DNA of 64,000 nucleotides, from assembly GCA_964017195.1 (NCBI GenBank), contig OZ024897.1:10945451-11009450 (forward strand). The letters run 5' to 3'. This document shows positions 24,401 to 35,638 of this stretch, in pieces. How positions within the stretch are numbered: position 1 is the first letter of the stretch; every line of letters starts with the position of its first letter. The position numbers and the translations under genes are program-made. The notes below the pieces were generated by a model that was not told where the DNA came from, made no database searches, and worked only from the letters and a program-made list of their open reading frames with translations. This DNA is from Siderastrea radians. Lineage: Eukaryota; Cnidaria; Anthozoa; Scleractinia; Rhizangiidae.

Positions 24401-25331
24401 CAAACTCTCGTGTTCGCTAAGTGATACAACTGTGCAAGTTAGAGAGACGCTCAAGAACTCTTGTGATAAACAGCAATTATTTACGTTTACGAAACGCTAA
24501 AGGAAGGGGTTTGATGACAAAATATCTTTAAATACACCAATAGCACTCCCTCAGGAGAATACAACCACTTTGTGGGTGCATACCGGACATAAAAGAACGC
24601 ATAATTTTATATATCAGTCTATTGATTCAACACTTTCACGCTGACATCCACAGGAGAAGATCAAAACCCGACGTAACATCCCCCTTCGTTCACCTGATTT
24701 GATCGATCTCCAAACATTGACTCAGTTCACTTTATAGACAAATCACAAACGAAAACATCACGAATTTTCGCCCATCTAACCAAAAGAGGGGTGCGCCTGA
24801 ACTCACTTCCTTACGAATTATGAGCTTACCAATGCGAGCGAACCTAAACAAACGGTCACTACCGGAGGAATAATTTTGTAGATGATGAATGCAACCACAG
24901 CTTTTCCACAAACCTATAAAATCGCGATTGCCAAGTGTAAAAATACATGACGGTATAAAAAACACGAGCCTATTTCACCCGACCTGATGAAACCGTCCGG
25001 TCTTGATGTTCACGAGTTGTCCTCGCTCGGCACAGAAACAAGCCGCTATGGCTAAAACGCGTATCGAGTTACTAAATCATTGTAAATTTCAAGAGATGAG
25101 CCACACACACCTTTTCAGAAATTTCAAACGAAGACTCCATCTGGAGTTCATGATTGTTCAGCGAACAAATGCATGTGATCGGACGTTGCAGCACCACACT
25201 ACAGCCGAAACCATTGTCCGACAAACGTACGTGTAGAGCGAGCGAAACGAAAATTCTTTACGTTTCAGCAAAGGCCCTCGTCATTGTACGCTTCTGAAAT
25301 AGAGAGCAGTATCTGTGGATACCAAACTTAC
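21418..25331 (-). other. large first intron of TAOK (5' untranslated)
   Basis: Spans from the acceptor before the start-codon exon to the proposed first exon. It holds a repeat with CCTCCCCGTA/TACGGGGAGG inverted ends at about 21548-21955 and otherwise AT-rich sequence. I see no coding exon or RNA gene. Confidence 0.55.
21548..21955. repeat. dispersed repeat with inverted GAGCCTCCCCGTA ends
   Basis: The left part contains TACGGGGAGGCTC and the right part GAGCCTCCCCGTA, about 320 bp apart. The interior has AAAGGGT motifs. A related GGGGTACTCCC sequence occurs at about 50110-50200. Confidence 0.55.
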
Positions 25332-25450
25332 CTCTTATCCTTGATATCCTTTGAAGAATCTTCATGAAACACAACAAAAACTCACGAAATGCTAATCACT
25401 CCCCAACATCTCGCAACCAAGATGGCGACTTTCTCACTCTACGCTTGCGC
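25332..25450 (-). promoter_or_regulatory. TAOK: TAOK probable non-coding first exon and promoter
   Basis: The TAOK start-codon exon begins at 21417 with an acceptor 54 bases before the ATG, so a 5' untranslated exon must lie upstream. The best candidate ends at 25332, where the minus strand reads AAGAG followed by GTAAGTTTGG, a near-ideal donor. Just upstream is a CCAAGATGGCGAC motif (25417-25429), a typical YY1 site found near transcription starts of TATA-less genes, and a CRE-like TGACGTG. The transcription start itself cannot be fixed from sequence alone. Confidence 0.6.
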
Positions 25451-27010
25451 ATGACGTGTGTTGATCAACAATTCCGCCGGTCGATCGTCAAAACAAACCC
25501 CACCGGGGGTGGGCATAGAAAACTACACTTGGCGGAGGGTATAAAATTGTATACACAGAAAGTTGCAATTTCTTTTTTATGTCTGGGGGGAAAATCGGAT
25601 GAAATAACAGCAAACTTAAGTTAACAATTAAGAAATTATAAGGTACAATTTTCTGAAAATACAGAGAAACTTCAAGGACAGGATAAGCAACAAAAATATA
25701 TTTTTGCTGAAGTGAACAAGAAATGTACCATCCCTAATAATCAGAAGTAACGCGACAGAAGGATTCTTAATTAGGTTGGCATAAGGGAACCTATCCTGAC
25801 ACCTTCAAAGCAGAGAGCATACTAGCGTAGTACCTACACTGGCACCACTGAATTAATTTTGAAATGTTGCACAGTACACTGGCGATGTGAAAGGCTTGGT
25901 GAGAGTCATTGATGCAATAGAAAATCACTATTATAAAGTGGGAAAACGGTAGTTTGAGGATTAAATTGGGAGTGAATCAATTCAGTAGACGTAAGGAGAT
26001 CGCTCCATTTCGTTCCACATAAAGAGGTGCAGGGCTAGGGGTGCGTGTCACACCCTTTGGGGCATAAAATTCTTGGTTTTCTATCACTTGGGTGTTCAAA
26101 TCTAAAATGACCACTGTTGTGATCATCTTGGTACCTTTAAATCAGAAAAATTTACATGAAAAGTAATTACTTGTGAGAATTGATGTCTAAGGAGTGAAAA
26201 AAATTTGAGCCACGCCCACAAGTTAATGGTTTGGTACCTTTTAGGGGCTGCTTTCAAAGTTTCCCTGTCACTTCCATATCAGAGCCAAGCCCCTGGGGTT
26301 GTTAGATTTGGACTTGTGATTAATAGATTTTAACTATCAGGTGTGTCCATCCACGCTTTAAAATGTGTTGTTGCAGAAAATATCCATACCACCCCCCATG
26401 GATGGTCTTTCAGTTTGAAGCCCCCCATGGCTCCAGAAATTCCAGTTTTGCTACATACTTTCCTTTAAAAATTTTGGCTTTTGAGACCTCCACCAAATCA
26501 GAATTTCCAGTGACCATCCATTGGGTGGGTATTTATATTTTCTAGAACCACACAATCACCTTTTCAAGTCCTAAGACAATGCCTTTCTTTGACAGCATTG
26601 TCAGTGACTTATACAGGGTAGAAGTTTTCTCCAAAGATGAGATATTTTTTGGGTGAGGAAGTTTTGGCAAGTATTTTTTCAGGTAGTTTTTTCAGGTAAA
26701 CAAACAAACACGACCATTCAAAAAGTACTGTTGTTCTTCGTCATCGTCATTTAATCTGGCCCTCAAAGCTCAAAAATTCAATATGAGATTTTCTGGATTT
26801 CTTTTTGGTCCAAGAGATTTTTTGGGGTTTCGCTTCAAGTCCAAGGTTTTTTTTTTTTTAGTTTTATGTTCCCATTTGCACCTCCCTGTTACTTGAAATC
26901 CAGAGTACACCACCACCCCCCCCCCACTTTGGGATCTCAGCCTCTTTAAGGGCGGTGCCTCCTAATACAGATGTATGTTTTGCAAAGGTTATGACTATGG
27001 GGGAAAAGTA

Positions 27011-27222
27011 GATCTTAGCAAGGATTATTAGAATCCGAAAAGAAAAAAGTGGGTAACCACGCATTTTTCAGAGATAATTAATCAACCATAATTCCAAAAA
27101 AGCGTTTAAATACAAAGAATGTATGGCAATTTCTTTCCAAATTTAAGCTCTATTATCTCTGAAAAATGCGTGGTTACCCCCAATTTTCTTTTTGGATTCT
27201 TATAGCCCTTGCTCAGATCTGT
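27011..27222. mobile_element. MITE-like inverted repeat
   Basis: The left arm contains GGGTAACCACGCATTTTTCAG followed by AGATAATTA. The right arm contains the reverse complement of the same block, and the outer parts (AGATCTTAGCAAGG; its inverse near 27210-27222) also pair. The loop is about 75 bp. Confidence 0.75.
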
Positions 27223-28269
27223 TTTTTCCACGTCTTAAACCGCGCAAAAATATCGTTGTATTGGTGGGCAAATTTCTTAAGAAACCAGAATATCCAGAGA
27301 TGTGCAGAATGTATGCAGTAACACAAGGAAGCACCGTCCTCAAGGTACAGCAAGTAACCCTGGAACTTCTAGATGAGAAGTCCCATTCCACGATCTATAC
27401 CTGCATGCATCTCCGGAAGGTTAAAATTTTTAGTACCATTTTTTGGCATTCAGCCACTGCTTTGCAGCAGAACTGGCCATTAAGCTTTACCATCAGTTTG
27501 AGAATACTTTCCCTCAGGCAAAAAAAAAGGAAAGCAAAAGATCTAGAGAAACAAACAAACAAAACAAAGCAAAAAAGAAAAACAATGAAAGTGATTCAAA
27601 ATGATTCAAAGTCAAGTTTTATTCACAGCAGACTGATTTAGTCATTCAACTGGGGGAGGGGGGAGGTTACAGCTTGGGGTGTGAATTCTAGTGAATAGGG
27701 GACTGAGAGGAAAGGGGGGCGAGAATAAATTATTGGGAGAACACCGGCAGTGGGTAAGAGAAATACAAAGATGTGTGCACCATCGCATTGATGGCAAAGG
27801 TAAATGTGACCAAAATTGCCAAAGAAACTGGGGACAGCATCTGGGAGCAGGATAGAGGATGAGGGAAATTTGAGTGCTCCTGACTCTCCTGTAATCATCC
27901 TCATTCCCTGGGCTTTTCCCTTGTATCCTCATTAGGGAAAGTTCTGGGAACAAGGAAACCTTATACTATAATAGTCCAGGGGTGTTGCCATTCATGTAAT
28001 TCAATAATTTCTTCCTTGAGCAGGAGTTTTCCAGAACCAGTTAGTAGCCTCTATGACAAAGGGCATCAAAACAGTGTATTTCATGATATAGAGAGAAAGA
28101 TGGTAAATTTTAAGCTCAGGGAAGAAGTACTGTAAGAGAGATGGTATATTCAGTGTGTCACATTAGCGTGTGCTACTATCTCACATTTCTTCTTTGTCAC
28201 ATGCTCATGAGACACTGAATGTTACATAAAACAGAAAACTGCATTAAAACTGTGTAGCGCATGTAAATC

Positions 28270-28500
28270 AAGATGTTCTTGATGTAAATTTAAATAGGTG
28301 TCTCTGCGCTTGAAGAAGGGGAAAATCCTCAGACGTTTCGAGACTGCTGTCTCTTCTTCAGTGAGAAATAATGCAGTGAGAAATTATTTCAGTATTATTT
28401 CTCACTGAAGAAGAGACAGCAGTCTCGAAACATCTGAGGATTTTTCCCCATTTTCTACTTCAAGCGCAGAGACACTTATTTGAATTTACATCAAGAACAT
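28270..28500. repeat. ~100-bp-arm inverted repeat carrying hammerhead-like cores
   Basis: The left arm (28270-28368) and right arm (28395-28500) are near-perfect reverse complements separated by about 25 bp. Both arms contain the motif CTGAAGA, a GAGAC/GTCTC hairpin with loop AGCA, then GAAAC. It is on the plus strand at 28405-28431 and the minus strand at 28361-28335. See the hammerhead finding. Confidence 0.8.
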
Positions 28501-28687
28501 CACTAATGTTACATCCTCCTTATTCTTCACCACACTTAAAACTTTCCAGCTTCCTTTCTTTATCATCACACAGGGTGCTTTCAACTTGCTGATCCTAGAA
28601 GGTAGGCAGGATGCTTGTCACAATGAACCTATGAACCCAGGGGTCACCAGCATACCCCATTTATAACTCAAAATAAACATAAAAAAT

Positions 28688-28693
28688 TTTATT
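28688..28693 (-). promoter_or_regulatory. CCDC86: CCDC86 polyadenylation signal AATAAA
   Basis: Canonical AATAAA on the minus strand, 19 bases after the CCDC86 stop codon, followed by a T-rich stretch. Confidence 0.65.
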
Positions 28694-28712
28694 ACAATTT
28701 ACAAATTATAAT

Positions 28713-31700
28713 TCAACGGGTTTCAATCTTTCGAAGTTGTTTCTTCTTCATTCTTTTGATCTTTGCTGTATTCTTTATCTGCAAATTAAACCAAAACATT
28801 CCACTGAATGAAATGTGCCCAAAAAAATAATTAAGGCCTTTAGTTAGTCATATATAGTGTACAAATTAAACAAACACCAGTACTCTTATTTTGGATGAGA
28901 TGTGCCAAAGAAATAGGCCCTCATTAGTTGGCACTTTTTATTCACAGTGCCTCAGAGAACTCCCATATGTAAAATCAATACAATATAAAAGTTGTCCCAT
29001 TGATTTTTATAATAAACAAGAAAAGCCCCAGGGGCATTACCCCGCCATTTCCCCCCCTCCCCTCGGGGTGTAAAAGGTCACTCAAGATACAAGCTCTAGC
29101 CTGTGTAGCGAAAGACGTGATGAGTACCTTTGGCCGAGCAAAAACCGGAGGTCTGAGGCAAGTGACCACCAAAAAAATAATAACAAGAAAGCCCCAGGGG
29201 CATTAACCCAGCCATTGTTCTCTCTGCCCTTGGGGTCCAAAATATATTACGGCCACATAAGATACAAGCTGAAGTTGTGTAAATTTTAAAAGTTGGTGAT
29301 TTATCGTATTTTTTACGTGTTTGCAATGATAATATAAATCAAGACATGACCTGCCTAATCACCCTGTTTTAGCATGCGTGACGAAGAGCGTGATGAAATA
29401 TTTTGATCATAGCGTGACTCAGCCTGGCCTCGTAGCTCAGTTGGTAGAGTGACAATGTTCTAATCAGGAGGTCGTGGGTTCAAATCCCGCCGGGGTCAAA
29501 GATTTTTCTTTTATCTTGGTTCTCATTTCTAATTTCTTCTTTTAAGGCCTGTGGCTGGGGGGAAATTATGGAGGGCAGTATTGCTCACTTCTTGGCACTC
29601 ATACATACACTTTACATCATAATATTACTAAGTTCATAGCGATCGCGAGTTCATACCAGGTTTCAAACTAAAGCTCGCTAGTACATTCGTCCTTGCTTTC
29701 GTCGAAGAAAAGTTAACTCCATTGATTTCCTTGTACTTTTCTACACAATTTTCCTTAAAGATTTTGGCGAAGCAAAGCAAAACTGCCAAAAAATGCTTGC
29801 ATTTGACTGTTGAATTATTCAACTTGGCGAAAGCAAGGGACTTCCCCGAATCGGCTTCTGTGTTTCAGTAATGTAATGTTTATGTGCCAAAGCAAGTTAG
29901 GCGAATTCATGCCAGCTTCAAAGCTCGCTAGCACCTTCGTTCTTGCTTTCATTGAAAAGGTTTTTATGCCATTAAATCGGCAGTAATTTTCTACACCAAC
30001 TATCATGAAAATTCTGGCGAATAAACTCTAAACGAACGAAAATTACCGGCAAGTATTGTTTTGACTGAGCGAAGGTCTGGGGCAAGTGACCACCAAAAAA
30101 AAAAAACAAGAAAAGCCCCAGGGGCATTAGACCCCGCCGTTGTTCTCCTCCCCCTCCTCCCCCCCCCCGCCGGGGGGGGTGTAAAATATGTTACGGTCAC
30201 TCAAGATAAAAGCCCTTGGCTGTGTAGCGAAAGACACGACGAGTATTTATTGGGCGAGCAAAAACCGGAGGTCTGGGGCAAGTGACCACCAAAAAAAAAA
30301 CAAGAAAAGCCCCGGGGGCATTGGACCCCGCCATTTTTCCCCCTCCCCTCGGGGTGCAAATACATTACGGTCACTCAAGATATGCGCCCAAGTGGTATAG
30401 AGTTTTGAAGTTGGGGATTTTTCTAACATTTGACGTGTGTGCTGCCATCCCCCCCCCAATGTCTTTTCTGCACCCTTCTCCTTGTGATATCATGCATCCC
30501 TTATAGTATGACCACCTTTCCCTTCCCTCATTCCTTGGTTATCCACCTTTTCTAGCACTCGCAAAGAAGAACGTGACGAAATAGTTTTGACCATGGCGTG
30601 ACTCAGTTACATCACGTTTTTTTAACGAAATGACATCTCAGCGTAATTCTAAATATTAAACAAGGGCACGGAAATTTAAATAGATTTATCGACAAAGAAA
30701 AATTATTCTTAAATCGAAAGGGAACGGTTATCTGCTGAAAAAGCAAACGTAAAAGTCTGCCTTTAGGCCATGATTCGATAAATGCTTTAGCAAAAGCACA
30801 GAAATTGCCCGAATTGGCTTCTGTCTTTCAATGACGTAATGTTTACGTGTTTCGGCAAGTTAGGCGAATTCATGCCAGCTTCACAGCTCGCAAGCACCTT
30901 CATCCTATCTCTCATCGAAGAGAAGTCAACTCCATTGAATTTGTTGTACTTTTCTACGCAACTTTCCCTAAAGATTTAGGCGAAGCAAAGCAAAACTGCC
31001 AAAAAATGCTTGCATTTCACTGTTGAATTATTCAACTTGGCGAAAGTAAGGGACTTCCCCGAATCGGCTTCTGTGTTTCAGTGATGTAATGTTTATGTGC
31101 CAGGGCAAGTAAGGTGAATTCATGCCGGCTTCAAAGCTCGCTAGCACCTTCATTCTTGCTTTCATTGAAGGAGTTTTTATGCCATTAAATCGCCAGTAAT
31201 TTTCTACACCAACTTTCATGAAAATTCTAGCGAATAAACGCTAACCGAACGAAGATTTCCGGCAAGTATTGTTTTGACCGAGCGAAGGTCTGGGGCAAGT
31301 GACCACCAAAAAAAAAAAACCGGGTACAGTGCAACCCCGATATAACGATCTTCGATATAACGATATCCCGATATAACGATGAATATGCTATGTCCCGGCA
31401 AAAATTACAGTAAAATGTATGGGACAGAACCCCGATATAACGATCTTCGATATAACGATATTCCCGATATAACGATGTGAAATGAGCGCACCGAGCGTAA
31501 AATCTTCCCCGATATAACGATATTACAGTATCAGTACACAGTTACAATTTAACTAAAAATTGAATTTAATACAATAACATTACAGTAATCGAGTACAGTA
31601 ATCTGTCACGCGTCTGTCAACAGCTTTCAGTTTACGATGCCTCTTTATCCTCCTTGTCATTTTAAAAAATAGTTCTCTCAATTTTAGTATCTTTGACTCC

Positions 31701-34700
31701 TTCTTGTGACCAAACGTATACGTCGCCGGGATTTCAAGGCCGATGCCTTTGTTCCTGCGTTTTCCTGTAACTTTAACGGAAATCTGCCCACCGTGTTTCA
31801 AAAATAAATGAAAGATTCGTGACAGTGTCAGTGGCACGTGGCCGACGATGACTTGCTTGCGCTTTCGATAGTATGGAAATGACAGGCCAAACACGACTCC
31901 CGCTAGTTGCTTAAGCTATTCTAGCCTTCGAAATAGAGTTTTCTTAGTACATTCGCAACAGCCTTGTCCCTCTGATCAAGGTGATCTAAAGGCGACACAA
32001 TTGTGCCGGCAAGTGGTTGACCTATTGATCAAGAGAGTACTCAAGCTGTGATATACACTGTTTGGAGGGTTTTATGTTACGTTCTTAGAGCCGTTTTAAG
32101 TCTCTGTGCCGTTGTTTTTGCTAGCTCTTCGGCAATTAGTTAGCTTTTTGGGCTCAGATTAACTGCACTGACACTATCAAAAACTGTTGGAGAAAGGCTG
32201 GATTTCCAGGCGTGGTGGTAGAGCCAATGCAGGACCCATTTGACTCAGACGAGGAAAGCGTAGAAGAAGGTGGAGAATCTAGTTTGTGGAGAAGGGTAGT
32301 TCAGCAGTATCCCTCACTGGCAGATGTGTCATTCAGCCAGTTTGCATCTCTAGACCAAGATGTCACCACAGAAAATCAAATGACGGAAAATGACGCGGAA
32401 AGGGAGGCTTTGGAGGCAGTCCAACCAGTCGCGCATGCTAGCTCTCAAGGGGACGAGTCCGACTCTGATGATGATGATATATCAGTGATTGAACCTGCGC
32501 CCATGACTCTTGTGCAAGCTACTGAAGCTGTCAAGGCAGTACGAGATTTTGTTATTACGTTGAAAGGTTCAGGCGAACGAGAGAGAGAATTCCTCTCCTC
32601 TCTTTCAGCAATGGAGGATGGGTTTTCCAGATTACAAGTTAAAAATATGAGGCAAACAAAACTTGAAGAGTTCTTTAATTAATGAACAAGTGCCTTTTCA
32701 AAAAGAAAAACAATGAACACGCAAAGAGTGATAAGTAAAGACGATTACAGTCGCAACTTCAAATGTTTATGTTTAGTTTTGTTTCCCTTTTACGATTCAT
32801 ACCACAGACTTTGTCGTGGAGCCTTGAAAACGTCTAATGCTTTACAAATCGTTTAATTGATGCGTGCTTGAAACGCTACATTTGTGAACTTTTTTGATTC
32901 TCATTACAAGTTTAATAAAAAATATTAAATATGCAGTAAAAAAGTACATTTTAATTTAACTCCGATATAACGATATTTTCGGCTATTTTACGGCCATATC
33001 GTTATATCGGGAGTCTCGATATAACGATACCTCGATATAACGATATAATTTCACTGCTCCCTTGGCATATCGTTATATCGGGGTTGCACTGTATTACTAG
33101 ACCCCGCCCTGACGGCGGGGTAAAAAGCCCCAGGGGCATTGAACCCTGCCATTTTCCCCTCTCCCCTTGAGGTGCAAAATACAGCACGGTCACTCAAGAT
33201 ATGAGCCCAAGTGGTGTAAATTTTTGAAGTTGGTGATTTATCGTACCTTTGACGTGTTCGCTGGCACCCCCCCCCCCCCCCCTTACGTCTTCCCTGCACG
33301 GGCCTTCCCCTTGTGATAACATGAATCCCTAATAGTATGAACACCTTTCCCATCCCTCATTCCTTGGTCATCCACCTGTTCTGGCACTAGCGAAGAAGAA
33401 CGTGACGAAATAGTTTTGACCATAGCATGACTCAGTTACATTAGCGTAATTCTAAACAACAAGGGAACGGAGATTTAAATAGATTGATAAAGAAAAGATT
33501 ATCCTAAAATCTAAAGGGAACGGTTATCTACTGAAAAGGAAACGTAAAAGTCTACTTTTAGGCCATGATTCGATGAATGCTTTAGCGAAAGCAAGGAAAT
33601 TCCCCAAATCAGCGTCTGTCTTGAATGACGTGATGTTTATGTGCCAGGTCTTGTTATTCCGGCATCACAAGGCCAATTCATGTCAGCTTGAATCATTGGC
33701 TTTCAAAGCTCGCTAGCACCTTCATCCGTGCTTTCGTTGAAGAGAAGTTAACTCCAGTAAATTCCTTGTAACTTTGTAGACAAAGATTTAGGCCAGGCAA
33801 AGCAAACCTGTCAAAAATGCTTGCATTTCACTGTTGAATTTGACTCGCGTCGAGTAACCAACGAAAATATAAACAACATCGAATCTTTGACCTTCAAAGC
33901 TTGCTAGCATCTTCGTCTTTACTCTCGTTGAAGAGAGCTTTATGCCATTGCATCGCTAGTAATTCTCTACACCGTTTTTCATGAAGATTTTGGCGAATCA
34001 ATGCTAACCGACTGAAAATAGTACTTATGTTGACCGAAAGTCTGCAAGACGTATTTGTTTGACCGAGCGAAAACCGGAGGTCTGGGGCAAGTGACCACCA
34101 AAAAAAAAGGGGTATTACTAGACCCCGTCCTGACGGCAGGGTAATAATGAAAAAAAAAGGGTATTACTAGACCCCGTCCTGACGGTGTGGTAATCAATGG
34201 GGCAACTTTTCGAGTCAAGCTTGATAGCTTGAAAATTACGTAGGTAAAGTATGTTGAGCTAAATACAAAGACATTTTTTTAAATTAAATTTTGACTCAAA
34301 AAATAAACAAAATAGTTAAATTTATCACTGGGCACAATTAAAGAAAATTGAAAACGTTTTCATACCACTTGTACAACTTGTGATTTCTTTTCATTTTCCT
34401 CTCTTCTTTTTCTTCGTTCTTCTGTTCTTTTCCTTTTCTCCTAAAATTTGAAAACAAAAAAAAAATTAGAATGGTGTAGCCCTGCTTTATGGGCCTCTCA
34501 TGTAAATAGGATACGTCATGAAAATTTCCACATTTTTGGGCCAAAACTGAACTGAAATTACTACTAAGAATCCTTTCTCAGACAAGAAATGCTCCTAAAA
34601 TACTAGAGAAAGATATCAAAATGACTTTTCTAAAAGAAGAACAAACCATAACAAGTTTCTAGTAATTTTTTTCAAGACTCTTTTTTTCAAGTTATAGTCG

Positions 34701-35607
34701 ATTTCCACCCTGTTCATCTGCAGTTTTGGGAAACTTAAGTAGTAACAGTAACGTTTAACAAAACTATTTTTTATTTAAACCATTACTTTTAAGTTTCTTT
34801 TGATTCCAATATGTCTTATAGCTTTATTTTTTAAGGCTTCAAAACCTTTATGCTCCAATAGTGATCAGCATCAAATTTCTTCTCATCAAATCAGGTCACA
34901 AAACAAAACGAAACAGGCCACAAGAATTAAGAAAATGATCACCAAAGATGAATAGCCTTGATGCATTAACAAATTCTTCCAACTAGGAATCAACAAAGTG
35001 TACGGAAACCAGTAAGGAGAATTTGTTTTTACTGGGGCTTAAAGGGTCAGTAATAATTTAAGTAATATGAAAAATATGTGACAAAGCATCTTCAACGTGG
35101 ATGGCATACAATTTCTTTAAGACTTAAACAACATACTATGGACACAACTTTGACATAGAAACTTCTTCTGGTCCCAACGGTGTTTGTGATGACAGGGTTT
35201 GTACACAGCTATACACAGTCCATTACCTGCTTTCATACAAACAGATAAGGAACAAAATCGAGTGTCTGTCTGCATTGTGAAAATGTCTGTCTACATAATT
35301 TGTGAAGGTGTCTGTATTAAAGAGGAATACTTGATCCGAGTTTTTGACTCTACAAGACAAATTTGACTGTCTATTATACAGAGGTGTTGGCCCTCTGTAG
35401 GTGTGTTAGTGCGACATATAATTTAAGGACATATGGCTACTAGCAGAGCTTTCTCATCTGCAGCCCCCGCTCTATGGAATGAGCTACCCAAGAAAATAAG
35501 GTGCTGCGGTAGCCTTAATGAATTTAAGTGCTTAGTGAAAACTTATCTTTTCAAAAGGGCCTTTAATTTATGATCAGTGCTCGGTGGGTTTAAAATCTCC
35601 CTGTAGT

Positions 35608-35638
<31 letters not shown>

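Larger units (their letters stand above)
25451..28712. other. intergenic region between TAOK and CCDC86
   Basis: TAOK starts at the left and CCDC86 ends at the right, both on the minus strand. The region contains two hairpin-type repeats (27011-27222 and 28270-28500) and poly-T/poly-C runs. An open plus frame at 27192-27641 starts inside the first hairpin element and resembles nothing I know. Confidence 0.5.
31327..33091. mobile_element. pogo/Tigger-type DNA transposon, 1,765 bp, complete ends
   Basis: Starts CAGTGCAACCCCGATATAAC and ends with its reverse complement. TA flanks both sides (31325-31326; 33092-33093), and the flanking sequences join to restore the ~1-kb host repeat (GGTATTACTAGACCCC as at 34112). 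Both ends are packed with direct and inverted copies of CGATATAACGAT (about seven on the left, six on the right), likely transposase-binding sites. Inside are a C-terminal transposase fragment (32212-32682, plus) and an unrelated minus ORF (31580-31894). The DDE catalytic core is missing, so it is non-autonomous. Confidence 0.88.
29020..34190. repeat. three-copy ~1-kb composite repeat in the last CCDC86 intron
   Basis: Units at about 29190-30094, 30303-31307 and 33121-34098 share the same order: AAAAGCCCCAGGGGCATT with a GC-rich palindrome, a block around ACGTGACGAAATA and GCGTGACTCAG, a ~270-bp half repeated twice with drift (AGCTCGCTAGCACCTTC and CGAATTCATGCCAGCTTC landmarks), and GGGGCAAGTGACCACC plus an A run. 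Extra partial units flank them. Copies 2 and 3 are separated by the Tigger element, and copy 1 contains a tRNA-like sequence. Confidence 0.75.

Noticed and set aside
27192..27641. 149-residue plus-strand frame as a gene
   Set aside because: It starts inside a MITE arm, ends in a lysine-rich A-run translation, and has no recognisable domain or splice context.
29426..29498. Functional tRNA gene
   Set aside because: The anticodon stem does not pair although the acceptor and T stems do; it lies within a repeat.
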